NCBI GenBank assembly: GCA_030062745.1 | Contig: CP099848.1 | Span: forward strand, 14,793,568 to 14,857,567 | DNA: 64,000 bases | DNA from: Capitulum mitella | Lineage: Eukaryota; Arthropoda; Thecostraca; Pollicipedomorpha; Pollicipedidae | Direction of reading: 5' to 3' | Part shown: positions 11,537 through 24,100 of the stretch, piece after piece | Position numbering within the stretch: position 1 is the first letter of the stretch | Layout: each line of letters begins with the position of its first letter | The notes under the pieces: generated by a model | Database searches by the model: none | The model's input: only the letters and a program-made list of their open reading frames with translations | Told to the model about the DNA's origin: nothing | Translations under genes and position numbers: made by a program

Positions 11537-11989
11537 CTGAAAGACGTACGCACACAGATACACGGGCACACACGCACCACACAAGCGCACTCGTTAATGG
11601 GTTTTAATGTTTTATTGTCATCACTTCGAAAGGTTCGGCTAGAGTTGAATTAATAATAATTTATGCTTTGCAGATACCATACGAAACCGGTTTTCTGTTG
11701 TCACTGAACTGGAACCAATACAGACGGGCTGAAATACAAGAGGCTGCAGCCTTTTTCACCATCGTATTTTTCATTTTTCACTTTTCACTATCGTGCAACA
11801 AAGGTGACGTCAATGCAGTAATTTAAGCCCACGATGTGTCTACACAGCCGTGAAGTCGCAGAGTTCCCTGGAGCTTCAGCAGCCGACCAACACAGCAAGA
11901 CCATGTGCATATACATGCGAATCTTGCCAGCTACTTCTCCTTCCAATCCACTGTGGCCAGACAGCGTCCTGAGGGGCTCGCAATGAACA
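11537..11989. other. Unassigned sequence
   Basis: Nothing was recognised. The base composition rises towards the GC-rich block that follows. Confidence 0.45.
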
Positions 11990-12905
11990 CGGGACCCTTC
12001 AAGAATCGCTCAGAGTGGTCTGACGACTCTCAACAGCGTGTTCCCACTCGACTGTTTACCTTCCGCGGCACAGCTGACGCCTGCCGGCGGGACGTAACCG
12101 CTCTGCCGGCGGCGGCATCGGCCGCCAGTGGCCACTTCTGCCGACTAGCCGTGCCCACAGCGGATTCAAGCAGGCGACAGAGCGTCTTGGACCGAGATAC
12201 GCCGGCGGGGAACGGGAGTCAGTCCGAGACGCGCCACCGGAGCAGGAGCGAGAGCGCAGACCAAGATTCACCGGCGGAGGAGGGCGACTCAGACTGAGAT
12301 ACTGCGGCGAAGGAGAGATCAGATTGAGACAGTCCGACGGATGAGGGTGCTCGGACCGGACACTTCGGCGGCTGAGCGGGGCTCAGACCGAGACACTCCG
12401 GCAGAGGAGGGGGCTCAGACCGAGAGACCCCGGCGGCGCGACGGGACGAGGGCGCCGGGCCGGCACAGGACGCGGCCGCGGCGCCGATCGATGCAGGTGC
12501 GGCATGCCGGCGCCGCGGCCGCCGCAGCCGGCGCCGTCGGCGGCGCGTCGCCGCCGCCCGGCCGGCAGCCGCGCCAAACACAACAGCTCCGGGGAGGTCG
12601 CCACTCGGTCGATCTCCGATCGGGCGCCGCACCGGCTCTGAATGGGTGCCGGCAGCGGCTCGGCAGGCCCGGCAAGTGTTGATGTTGACGGCGCGCCAGC
12701 CAGCCGCGCCGCGCCCGTTCGGCTCCAGTGGTTTTGGCGCCACGTCGTGTTGCCTCGGCCCGGCGCGTGGCGTTGCCGTTCGGTTCGTCCCGACCGGCAG
12801 GGGCCCTGGTAAAGGTCGCCACCCGGCAGATATAGCTCGAGCGGCGGCCAGGGACTGGGGCGAGCGCCGCCGCCGGGCATTTGATACGCTTAGCGCCGGC
12901 ACCAT
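11990..12905. promoter_or_regulatory. GC/CpG-rich block 1 (possible CpG island)
   Basis: About 900 bases are strongly GC-rich and dense in CG dinucleotides, in contrast to the AT-rich surroundings. Long open frames occur on both strands (the longest is 228 codons on the minus strand), but they encode Arg/Pro/Ala/Ser-rich low-complexity sequence, as expected by chance from GC-rich DNA. A CpG-island promoter or an unmethylated segment is the best interpretation. No splice-linked coding exon was recognised. Confidence 0.45.
12183..12440. repeat. ~32-bp minisatellite, about 8 degenerate copies
   Basis: The unit resembles CAGACCGAGACACTCCGGCG followed by GAGGAGGGGGCT. Unit lengths of 30, 32, 32, 32 and 33 bases were counted by hand. 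The two copies at the 3' end are closest to each other. It lies inside GC-rich block 1 and creates a repetitive peptide in any frame that crosses it. Confidence 0.85.
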
Positions 12906-14157
12906 TAATTATTTGTTCACAGAACGTGCAGCGATGTAATTCGTTTTTTTGTGAGCAGCACGTCGTATCACGTTTGACGGTCTCAATAAGCTGCTGCGAG
13001 TGTCATTTGGTAATCTGTGCCAAATTATTGTGGCTGACAGAGGAGATGGCAAATTGCTTCCCTGGATGTCTGTGAGAAATGCTCCTTCAGAGACAAGAAC
13101 AGATTCTGCCAATTGGCTACGTTGTTGCAAACGCCAAGATTAATTCCCTTCACCAAATCCACATCAACTATCTGACGCTAGCCTTTTTGGCTTACGAGCG
13201 TACACAAACCTCGGACAGGTCTTTGATCCTGTGGATTCAAGAGCTTATGCCCAAATTGCTCGCCGTTCCTGAGTATCCTTGTATTTGGAGAGCAAATTCA
13301 AAACTTACTAGTTTTGTAAAACTGTTCGACTTGCGTTGCTTTCAGCCTTAAATAGTTGGGGAAATATCGCAGTGAGCGTAAAATAACGAGGTCTGGAAAA
13401 CACGAATTTTAGAGGAAGTGGCATTTAATAGCTAGTCAGAGTGGGTCAGGATTTAATAAAAAAAAACATGGTGATGGAACCAAAACTGGATTTTCGTCGA
13501 AGACAAAATGTTGTCTCATACACCCCTCATCTAAGTATTACGACTGACCCCAGCCACTGGTTCATGGTTTGTTACATCATCATGGTTTGTTACATCTTTA
13601 TCCATTATGACACCTCGCGTACAGTTGTTGATCAGAAGAGGGGCTGTGATACACACTAGTCTACAGAGGCTAAGTTTTAGCAAGGACATGTTTATTGAAA
13701 TACAGTAGGCATTTATGTTAACGAGATATTTGAGCCAGGAAGACATAACTAAGCCCTGGAAATACCTTTAAGACACATTAAGTCTAACCGAAGTTGGTGG
13801 GGGCAAAAATAAAGCTGATGGGCCCATGGCCCCACCGAAAGTGCAGGAAACTCCACCCCTAGTCGGAGGGGTGGAACCCTTCCCTGATGGCCAGAAGTTT
13901 CTAGAAAATTGTCTGTCTTTCTATCTGAATTGTTTTAAAGACAATAGTCTTTTGAAACGTAAAACATAGTTTTGTTTTCAAAATCTTCAAACATGCTGTA
14001 TGAAAGTGTCATTTTCCCCCCTTTCCGATAAAATGGTTACAGCAAGCCCTTTTAATTTAGCTCTGACTCCCCCTAATACGAAAATCCCGACTACGCTACG
14101 GGCGACATCGAGTAAAAATACGGCGGCACGCTTGTTCATTAGCATGAACCAATGAAC
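12906..14157. other. Unassigned sequence
   Basis: There is no recognised gene. A short hairpin CCACCCCT...AGGGGTGG lies at about 13853-13874. Confidence 0.45.
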
Positions 14158-14185
14158 GCCAATGAACGCCGTAGCGTTCATTGGC
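14158..14185. repeat. Perfect 12-bp inverted repeat
   Basis: GCCAATGAACGC and its complement are separated by CGTA. An extra partial copy of the arm (CCAATGAACG) lies directly upstream. Confidence 0.9.
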
Positions 14186-14462
14186 ATTGATATTGACTTG
14201 CCAGCAGTACTTTTGCATGCTAGTTCTGTTGTCTCCTACTACCAGATATGTTTCAGGATCGTGCGCTAGGCTGCGATAACACAACACAACACACACAGTC
14301 TGAAGCTAATACACAAAGAAAACAACTTAATTCGGCATTACTGCGATGAAATTAAACAGCATTGGCGTTCCATGATTACGACCTAGGTCGTGGAGCGAGT
14401 GAAATTTACTTCAAGTAGCCAAGGGAAAACAAATAGATGGAGTGGCTGACTCCGCCTTGCCA

Positions 14463-15123
14463 TTAACACGCGCGGTGGAAGGGGGTTCGCGCTAACGCGC
14501 ACTGGAAGACGGGGCACAGTAGCGCCCCTTCTCCGATCTCAAAAACAGAATGAGCTAGAGACTTGAAATCTTATGGGCAGGGTGGGACCATAACGATTTA
14601 CATTGTGTGCAATTTTCATGATCCTGGGTCAATATCTTGAAGGTCAGATGGGGTCGAAAAGGTCAACTTTGGACACCTTCTCGAGCCGGTACAGGCCATT
14701 CCGTACAACTTTTCGAACGAAACGAGAAAAGAGTGCTTGTTTGAGCGTTGAAACGTCGCGTAGGACAATTTCCATTCATTTGGGGTCTTGACTGAGAATT
14801 TCGGGTCGAGGTTATGTCAGGTTATTGCCCTGTGGCGCCATTTTTTTCATTGTTCGCGAATCAGATTTCGAGCAACATGGGATTGCTTGAGCATAAATAA
14901 GGGCGCTACACGCAACTTTTCGCTATTTTCAGTGAAGATAGCCCACATCGGTACATTTGATCACTTCAAGCGCTTACTTACCTCCGCAAGGTCGAAAGAA
15001 GTGAAGCGAGATCATTGACCTTGGAGGAGGTTTTTTCCCACAATAAGTTTTATATCAACTGTCTGCGCCAAAGTTGTGTTGTTATAATGAATCCAGTTAC
15101 GCGGTTTGAGCGTTGTAAAACAA

Positions 15124-15169
<46 letters not shown>

Positions 15170-15982
15170 TTTATGTACGAACGTATATGTGTATATGTAT
15201 ATACATATGACTATCAATGCGCCAAACGTGTTTTTGGTGTTTTTTTTTAATGCGTATTTCATAGAAATGTACATATTGCAAAGCAAATCTGGACCAGGTC
15301 ACAAAGCAGTTAACATTGACCTTTGATGGTCTTGACGTTCACTAACCCTGGTATATTTCAGGGTATCCATGGGCGCACATATGTTTTTATTAGGGTCTTT
15401 GAATGCATATTTCATGCAAATCGACATGTCGCAAAGCAAATCTGGACCAGCTCACAAGATATTTGACCTTGATCTTTGATACCCTTGGCCTTCGCCGACC
15501 CTGGTAAATGTAAGCGTATCAGTGTGCGCACACGTGTTTTTATTACGGTCTTTGAATGCATATTTCATAGAAACCGACATGGTGCAAAGCAAGTCTGGAC
15601 CAGGCCACAAGCTGGTTGACCTTGACCTTTGATGACCTTGACCCTCATTGATCCTGGCTTTGGTCTTGGTGCATCCATCACTTATGCATGAATGACGTCG
15701 CCTGACTGCGTTCAGACGGTAATTTTAGGCAGAGCGCTATTACTTTCACAAAGTTCCCATTTGTCAGCGACAGTAATCATTTTCGTTACAGTTGTTTGAT
15801 TTCACATGCTTGAAACTTGAAATATTTCCGGCCGATTTGTGATTTTTCTGCGTCAGTCGACGAGTTATTCAATTGGCATCAGTGCCACAAAGTAGTAGTA
15901 AGCAGCTCTGATCGGTTCTCGAGATTTTCAAGAAAAACAAGTGGGAGACACAAAAAGACTCCCCTTTCAGTACGCGTGTGAA
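14463..15982 (+). mobile_element. Family B TTAA-type element, copy B1
   Basis: It starts TTAACACGCGCGGTGGAAG and ends CAGTACGCGTGTGAA, a mutated form of the CGCGTGTTAA tip seen in copy B3. The order is the same as in B2 and B3: tip, a second copy of the tip motif (GCTAACGCGCACTGGAAG) ~30 bp in, a short GGGGCAC..GCGCCCC hairpin, then unique sequence. After that come three ~155-bp internal repeats, each with a TTTGAATGCATATTTCATA block and clustered TGACCTTGACCTTTGATGACC motifs. A (TA)n run at 15128-15164 interrupts the middle. No transposase is present. The TTAA boundary and terminal CCC-like tips suggest piggyBac-type mobilisation. Confidence 0.85.
15128..15164. repeat. (TA)n microsatellite inside B1
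   Basis: This is an uninterrupted AT run inside element B1. The open frames across it are repeat artefacts. Confidence 0.95.
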
Positions 15983-16390
15983 GCTCTTGACAGGCCAGTA
16001 ACTTTGCAGCCTCTGGGTATTATGAATGGTATCGTGTTTGAATCAGCCACATGGTAAACATGAAGTTTCGCCATAGGATGCAACAATTTTTTTGTTTAAT
16101 TTTTTACGCAATGCGTTGTGCAATCGCAACGCAAGTTTTGGTGCACAAATGCTTGTCCACGGAGCGCTCTTGTCGCTTCTAGACATTTTTCTTTTCTTCA
16201 ATCTTTAACTATACAGCATTGACGGCGGTGAATCAACATTGAACGCTTCAGTACAGAAAACTTCATCCAGTATTGCAATTATTATCATAACTGTTCTAAA
16301 GCAAGAACAGGCAGTGGCTGGCTCAGCTGCACTTCGATGTAATTCAGCTGATACGAAATTTTACGCATCACAACGAACAATTGTGTTGAA
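15983..16390. other. Unassigned sequence
   Basis: No gene or repeat family was recognised. Confidence 0.45.
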
Positions 16391-17640
16391 CTATCCAGCA
16401 AGGTTCCAAAAGGCATCGTTCGGGACCGGCTGCCCAAGCACCAAGCCCAGACAACACCGGTCCAGTAACCAAGTGTGCTCCCACCACGACGTCGGAATCT
16501 CTGTCCCATGGTGCTCTGCCCTGGTGATTCCCAGAATCGGGCGCAGGCGGCGCAGAATCAGACCTACCCGGTGGCACTTGACCGTGCCACCGGGTAGGTC
16601 TGACCCTGGCGAGGAGGCGTTCTTTGCATACACACTGCTCACTGCACAGTCCACGTTGTATTCTCTCTCGATGAGTTGCGCTCTGCAGATGCCAGGTAGT
16701 GCTTTGCCCGGCACAGCAGATACAATTTCCGACATTCCCACACACACTATGATTCGGCATACATGGGTGCAGTTGGTGCTGATTAAACCGCACAAACTGT
16801 GCGTATTGACGCGCGGCGCGCAATAGTGGGCCGGAAATCCAATCAGGGTCGCAGCCGGTGTCGGCCGATGACGCATTGAGTCTGGCCGCCGCACCTGCTG
16901 TCGGCGGGGGCGCGATCAGCGGCTGCCACTGCCGGCTCGGTTCACGGCCGCACCGTCCCAATCAGCGCGTTCATCCATCTCGCGCCGCGCGGCGACCGGC
17001 TGCGGCCCGGCTCCGACATCGGCAACACGTCAGGCGCGGTGCGATCGCCGCCCTAATACAATAGCGGCGCGCGCCGATAATGGCGCTCGGCCGGCCGGTC
17101 ATCACAGGCGGCCCGGCGGGACGGCGGCGATGGCACCGCTGGGACCGGCTCGGCAGATACGAGCAACGGCCGGCACGAGGCACGAGGCGGCGGCCCGCGC
17201 GGCTCCGAGCCCGCCGCCGCTCCGACCGCCGGATCGCGCGGAGCTCACGGGTTGGCCGGTCGAGACTGACCCGGTCCGCCGACGGCGAAAGGGAGCGGCC
17301 GGTCAGGCCCGGACCGCGGCTGGCTCGCCAGCCGGCCGGGGCGCGGCGAACCGAGCCCTGACTGCCTCCGACGCCGGCCGAGCGCGGCGCCGCCAGCGCC
17401 GCCGCCACCATCGGACCCAGAGGATGGAGCGGGCCCTGTTGAGTAACGACACGGCCGGTTACCCGGCCGACCGCCCCCTCGGCCGGCAGGTGCCAGACGC
17501 CTCGTTTTTGGTCGCTTGCCGTCTCGTAAACAGGGGCCGGCCGGCGGCGCAGGACGAAACAGCCGTGTTTTGATAGGATCGGGCCGTCCGGCCGATCCAG
17601 CGAAGATCAACACCGGCTGAGTTAGCGTAGTGGCTTAATG
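16391..17640. promoter_or_regulatory. GC/CpG-rich block 2 (possible CpG island)
   Basis: The core 16800-17580 is strongly GC-rich, with many CCGGCCGG and GCCGCCGCC motifs. Overlapping open frames on both strands (up to 197 codons) are low-complexity Arg/Ala/Gly/Pro and show no known domain. As with block 1, a CpG-island type of regulatory region is the most economical reading, but no adjoining gene is visible. Confidence 0.45.
16558..16603. repeat. Perfect 20-bp inverted repeat (hairpin)
   Basis: TCAGACCTACCCGGTGGCAC at 16558-16577 is perfectly complementary to 16584-16603, with a 6-base loop TTGACC. It is the longest perfect stem found by eye in the window. Confidence 0.95.
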
Positions 17641-19786
17641 CCGTCGTCGGTCTACAGGCCGGCCAATATTGCAGCATTTATCGTCACAGCTGAGATAAGG
17701 GAGGCCTGTAATGAATTTGTATCGCATCATGGTCCGGCTTGAAACATGTCCTAGTGCCACCAGCGAAACGGAACAGAATGGGTCAAGAAAAGGTAGGCAC
17801 AAAAACGCTAATCTCCCCGGCGGAACAAAACATAACTGTATTCGGTCGCTTTTCTGACATGTTTTTCTAGCCCTCTGGAAGGCAGAAATACACACGTAAT
17901 CTTGGATGATCTGGCACGGGAACAAGGGCCAAGGGCGTTCCGTTCATTGACGTCTGATGCCATGATGATACTGAGTACAAACCATAGTTATCTTCCAGTT
18001 AGAGGACAGTTATTGACGTAGCAGTCATGAGGTCAAATTAAACATTGAATAACGAAATAAGGCGGCGTTTATGGCGCCATGTCACTTAAGTTAGCTGCAG
18101 TACATTCAGCGAACGTTCAAGACGGCTGCAACCATAGCAGATACACAGGTCGTCCACGACGGTACCGTCACTCAGCCAGGGCACCTGTCCCCTCTTGCCA
18201 GGCCGGCCCGGCCCCAACTCCGGTCAGGGCACCGCCTGCAGCAGCGCTGCGTTATGCTGGTTACAGCAGCAGGGGCGGAACCAGCCACGAAAGACACGGA
18301 CACATAGCCTCAAATAGGTAAATGACCTTGTCCCCTTATCTGTATCAGGACATCCACAATTTATGGAAGAAAAGATAATGGAAGTTTCCAGACTACGGCC
18401 ATGCGTTTGGGAGGTATAACATGCGCGACAAGGTGGCGTTAAAGAACTCCGATCATTGGCGGGTGAACCACTGTCTTGCGGCTACAGGGTAACATGTTCA
18501 AAGCATGTCCATCACACTAACCAGCTCTGGAAGTCAAATTCCTGAATCTTCTTTTCAATCTTCACTTTCCTTCCCCTACTTCTGTTTTCATCTAACCGCA
18601 TAACTTATAGGCGTCGTTTTCTATTTTTTGATGGAGCACGCCATCCCCAGTCTGATTTTGGGAGCCTCATTGTTGAATTAGGCTCCACCATGTTATCTTG
18701 GGCCCTGCTGTTGAAGTTTCAAGCCGATAAAGCGTTTACGGGAACTTGATTAATTGCCAGTAATAGTCAGCAAGCAAATTCAGTTTGAAAATTTAAGACA
18801 GGGGGTTTATTCCTGACTTGCAAAAGCAAACACAAGATGAAAAAGTGGCGCGCATCAAACATTCAAAAATTTCCACTTCCGGGTAAAAAATTCCGGCCTT
18901 AAATGTTTGAGGGACCATCTGGGAATATCAGGAGCCTTGCAAAAACTTGACGGCCGCCCTAACAAATTTAAACGGGACTTTTAGATCAGGGCTCCGTGAG
19001 ACTTGAGAGAATTGTTGTTCCTTTGAGTTGTGAACTCAGAATTGGTGTTCACCCTGGTGCGTCAATTTGACGGATATCAGCGTTTTTCTTTATTTCATTA
19101 CTTTTCATTCTACCCGCCACCTGTAATCGGGTGACAGAAGCGCCCCCCACCCCATTCCACCACGATGCAAATAACCTTTCGTTTACTCCCGACGCAATAC
19201 GCTATAAACAAGAGAAAAATAGCAAGTCGTGGCATTCCCTGCTAAGCAAAAATGAAGTAAAACAAAATAAAAAACTACCCTGCAACGAAATCAACATCAA
19301 TATGCATTGAACAGTAAGAGGGAAAGCAGTCGCAGCAAAGAAGCTAGCGGCTGTCCATACCGATTCCATGAACAATACATTATTCGTAAGTGTGAAGTGG
19401 AAAAATATATTCTTAAAACAGAATAAGTTATCACGTAATCAGTAACACGTAAATCAGTAGATGGGTGCAGCACCTACTGGTATCCGCGGGAACCACGAAC
19501 AGTCGGTAACTGATGGTCTTACAGTCATTGTATTCTATTATGACCCCATTGGGGAAAACGAGTGACAAGGGTGCCAAGACTGCCTTTCGTTGTGACGGCA
19601 TTCGGACTGACTACCACCAACAGCTTGCGGAAGGTGGTTAGTACGTTGACCGAGGAGTGTTAAAAACTTCTGATGTAAACTGTACATGAAAATGGGGAAG
19701 ATGAATACAGACAAGTGGCTTGTGTTATTTTGTACATCCTCAGTTTAAGGGTGACATTATAATCTTTGAAACAAGTAGCATGCGAT
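17641..19786. other. Unassigned sequence
   Basis: No gene or repeat family was recognised on either strand over about 2.1 kb. Short open frames have no motif. Confidence 0.45.
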
Positions 19787-21002
19787 TTACCCCTATTCCC
19801 GGCAGGGGGGGGGGCTGAATTCGCCCCTCCTCGGGTTTTTTGCTTGCCAATTCCAGGCTTTTTGACGCAGCTTCACGAAGCTTGGTCACTTTTCCTAGCT
19901 ATTCTTTCTACGTGCCGTGACAAAATTTCAAAATTCCGTTTTACACAGGGGCGGAGGTAGGCAACGTTTTTGGGAAGCACCTCAGGCCATTTTGCCATGT
20001 TGAGGTGAAAAGGAAAATGTCTGCCAAAAACAGTGTTTTTAAGATAGAATCTTAAGCTTTATATGGATGAATAGCTAAATAGTTGGGCTATGTTATAATT
20101 TTCCTCGTCTGAGGTCACATGACAAGGTCAGGTCAAGGTCAAAAGTCAAAATTTATTTTTTTGCAATAATTTTTGCGCTGTTTTTTCAAATGTCAAACCC
20201 GGAATATGTATGACGCAAAAAGGTTCCCTCTACTTGTGCATCAAGTTTCAGCTTGATATCAAGTCGGGTCACGGAACTATGACCTAAAATGTCAGTGCGC
20301 GTACCCTATATCGCAATAGCCATAAAAGGAAATTTTTGAAATAGCGTGAATTCAAATGATTGAAAAAGTTTACAGATAATATGAAATGCACACGAGATCA
20401 TTCCAAGTGACTCCAAGGTCACTGGAGGTCATTGAAGGTCACAGGTCACAAGTTGATCTGAAGAACGTGTGACCATGACAGTTCCCCATGTTTCATGTCC
20501 CTGGCACCGCCTATGCTAACGTTATACAAACATTGTAATGCGATTTGTACTTCTTTAGCATAACATGACTAGCAGAAGCCCAAAAAATGTTTTTTTCCTT
20601 TTTTGTTCATTCGTTTGTTAACAAACTAATCCTCCTATTTTTGAAACCCTGTGAACGCCTATGAATATTCCCAAAATTTCAGATGTGTGTGCCAATGGTA
20701 AAAGTCCTATCCATAATCTCTCGTTTCATGCCAGTTTCATCGAAATCGGTTCATAAACAACGGAGTTATAAGAAGTCCAAAAATACCCCCATTTTGACAT
20801 TTTTCCCCCTGTATCCGCCCCTTTCAAAATTTTGGAATTTCATTTTTATAAAAATGTAGCTCACGTCATGGCCAATCGATTGCCGTTTGTTGCGATGAAA
20901 TCGGATGTGTAGTTCTCGAGATCTCGGGGGGGGGGGGCTGAATCCGCCCCTCCCCCCGCTGGAAATCGACCATACCGTCTAGCTCTCCGGAAATAGGGTT
21001 AA
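19787..21002 (+). mobile_element. Family A TTAA-type element, full-length copy A2
   Basis: The left tip TTACCCCTATTCCCGGCAGG (TTAA mutated to TTAC) and right tip CCGGAAATAGGGTTAA form inverted ends of the type TTAACCCTATTCCCGG. Just inside each end is a G-run/C-run foldback (GGGGGG..GAATTCGCCCC on the left, GGGGGG..GAATCCGCCCC on the right). The internal sequence has no coding capacity and contains clustered AGGTCA half-sites around 20110-20145 and 20405-20455. The length is 1,216 bp. The TTAA boundary and CCC start are the hallmarks of piggyBac-type elements, so this is probably a non-autonomous derivative. Confidence 0.88.
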
Positions 21003-21034
21003 TGCTAAACACAACGCCCCATGTTTGATGGACA

Positions 21035-21145
21035 TTAACCCTATTCCCTTAGGACTAGACGGTATGGTCGATTCCCGGCAAGGGGGATGGATTCGGCCTC
21101 TCCCTGAGATCTCGAGAACTACACGTCCGATTTGAGCACAAATGA
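21035..21145 (-). mobile_element. Family A fragment A3 (one end only)
   Basis: It starts TTAACCCTATTCC and continues GACTAGACGGTATGGTCGAT..GATCTCGAGAACTAC.CGTCCGATTT, the reverse of the right end of A2. Only 32 bases separate it from A2, so the two right-hand tips face each other. Confidence 0.85.
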
Positions 21146-24100
21146 ACGCTGGAGAGTAAATGATGAAGTAAAACGGATATGGTGTTCGCCAGTCATTGAT
21201 CCACCTCAGGGCATCAATAATTCCATCTCAGGGACCCATTTAAAAACTGAAAAGGAGGGGGGTCAGAAACTGACATCATGCTTTGGCGGGGGGGGGGTCG
21301 CCGCCAAGTTAAGGGGTGCTAAATCGTATGGTTGGGGGACGGCGGCTGAAGCTCTAAAAAAGCCGTGTCTCCAGGATTTGGGGCGTCCCTGGGCCTTCGT
21401 GACCATTAAGTTGAGCTACCTTATTAATTTTCTTCTCATCCTCGGGACATTTTTAGGCCTCATGAGTCGCCATTAAAGGCCACGAGGGCATGAGTTGCGT
21501 CTTCGTCGCCATGTTGGCCACTAAGTGGTATTCCCGACAGGGGTGCCTACGGCGCTCAAAGGAGATGCCATGGCCTGATTACATCCCCATATGTACAGCC
21601 CTGGTCCATCTGTACCCCAGATGGTTATATTTGACCCATGGAGTCCAATCAAAGATGACCCATAGGTCGATCCGTGTTCAGAGGGGTCGTCGACTTAAAT
21701 GCGTTCTTGAAGATGCATAAGTATTTGGTAGGTAACAGTAGATGTGGAAGCCAAACATCGCATCTCAATCTACCAACGCTATTGTGGAATGACATCTAAA
21801 GGTCATCTCAGACATCTAAAGGTCATCTCAGGTCATCCAAGGTAGTGATACAAGGCACCATCTTAAACCAGTGGACTGGAATGACCAAGGATTATCTAAA
21901 AATCGTGACGTAAAAGTATTAAAGCGTTGTTTAGTCGATATCCACCACGAAATCTGATCGTAGGCATGTCGCAGTATCCTAAGCCCTCGCGGCCGTCGCT
22001 GCGGCATATACTGTATATTGCTGTGCACATTCAAGATCTTCAGTCGAACATAAACAAGTGAACGCCTTGGACATCTTAAAGTTACATGAGAATGTGCTGC
22101 ATGGGCGAGAATGAAAGAGTATGTAGCTTGTGTGCTTGTGTGTGTGTGTGTGTTTGATGTCACGATGCCGTGTCCGTCTTGTTCATTGATGTGAATATGC
22201 TAGATTTCTCATAGTGGCGGGAATCTTTAGGTGGGAACTTCATGTGAATCTTTAAACGCTTAGCACATGTAAATTTGAATTTTCTTCTTCTGGTTCTACC
22301 ATTTAACACCTCCATTAGTCTTGGCAGTGGCCTAGGTAGGACGTATCGTCGACCAATATTTTGCTATTTTGTATTTTTCAAACTCTGTCTCTTCCGAGCC
22401 AGGTAACATGAAACATGAACATACCAAGGGAGCATGAGGCCAGTAATATAGTAACTGTAAGAGAGATCGGAAGACTGTCCAAAAAACTTACCAACTGCCG
22501 ATCTGCTGTGACCCATAACGTACAATGCGTATATATATAGATGTAGATATATGTTGTTGAATTTGTGCATTCCAGCGGTCCTACAGTGAGGCAGACATGC
22601 GACAGTTGTCAGCCGGCCCTGTTGGCGCACGAAAACGACTGACATGATTCTCCTCATGACGTCATAGCCAGCGGTCTAAGAGCGCGACGAAAATTGGGGG
22701 GCGGATGGGGACCATTCGTCCGGGGGCGGCAAGCTCGAAGGGGGCGCCGATCTCCAACAGGGGCGCCATCTGTTTAGAATGAAACTGCTGGTGGACTTGT
22801 GTATTTAGGGCTTTAAAGGCACACATATCAGTGCACTTTTATATTAAGATACCTGTACGCGGGCATGCGCAGTGCTAAGGAACCAGGTCACGTGATATGT
22901 TTTCTTGTGCTCCTCTGACAATGTGACGTTCGATTTCAAACTTTTGACGTTATTTTTTCTACTAGTTCGTTTGTTGGTACTGGTTCGGAACAGCTCTCAC
23001 ACATGATTTTTCTCTGGAAAGCGTGCCTCCATGGCAGCACTTAGCTCCTCTCCCCCCCCCCGGATTCTTGTGGATAGGTGGTGTCAAATAAAAAAGCAGA
23101 TGGAACCGACAGTGACCATAATAGCTTTTCAGCCACATCCTCAAGACACTTGTCAGCCCAATGGATCGCGCACCCCCTAGTAAGATGCTTTCGATGAAGA
23201 CCTGTCGAAGCCAGCCTTCCGAAGTTCCGACGACGTTCGCTGACGCGGGCAGTAACAGCGCTTCCTCGGAAAGCGGGCCAAGGAAAGACAGGAATGAAGA
23301 AAAACACAGCCGCTAAATTCTAACTTGTTATTACTGAGGGGAGATGTCCATGGCTCCTCAGGTCAATCATGCTGGGAAACTTCCAGAAATGTTACATTCG
23401 AAATATGTTTTGAATAATGTGTCTGATATCAGCTTTCAAATTGGATAGGCAAAAGTGAACTGAAGCTAGGCTAGCCACCGTGAGGTTGCGCGCCTAGCCT
23501 CTTTTGTGTACGCTAGTCGCGCAAATCGATAGTTTTTTGTCTCCTGCATTAATCCAAGCCGATTGGAAAACTTTAACATGGTACATTCGTAAATGGCGAA
23601 GCTGTAACAAAGCTGCGATTCCAGGGATTCCTTTATTTTACTGCTTCCAAGCGCGGCAGAAAATTTCCGGAAATTATTGGAAAGGGGAGGTGGCGTAGGA
23701 CTTAACACTGTGCATTTTCAATGACTATCTTAGGTCTCGTGTTAAGCCCCCTGGCAGCTGGGGTCTAGATCCACCCGAACTACGCGAAATCTCTTGTAGT
23801 ACTGGCTAGGATGCCCCAGTTTTATGCTCAGATTTCATCTCGCCTCCTTGCCGCTCTCAAAATCAAAAACGTTAAACAGCAAAATTCGTGTTTTTTTAAA
23901 CACCCAGAAACTTAACTACAGCTACATTTTCACTTTCTTTTGCCCATACGAATGGTGACTTGAATTTTAGTGCGGTTCGTCCGCGTGGTGCCACGACGTC
24001 CAGAGGGAAGCCTGTATAACAGGAATGTCGCTCACTATAGTTAATTGCGAATGAAAAAATTATAGGTCGCCATTGCTTCAACCAGCCTAATTCAACGCCC

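Noticed and set aside
12219-12905. 228-codon minus-strand frame in GC-rich block 1
   Set aside because: Stop codons are rare in GC-rich DNA. Long frames exist on both strands here, and the product is low-complexity Arg/Pro/Ser, partly generated by the minisatellite.
15050-15326. Tyr/Ile-rich open frames across the (TA)n run, and similar frames near 55486-55760
   Set aside because: They are produced by TA microsatellites, which lack stops in one frame.
16368-16961. 197-codon frames on both strands in GC-rich block 2
   Set aside because: The overlapping frames on opposite strands have no domain, and the palindrome at 16558-16603 lies inside them. They are best explained by base composition.
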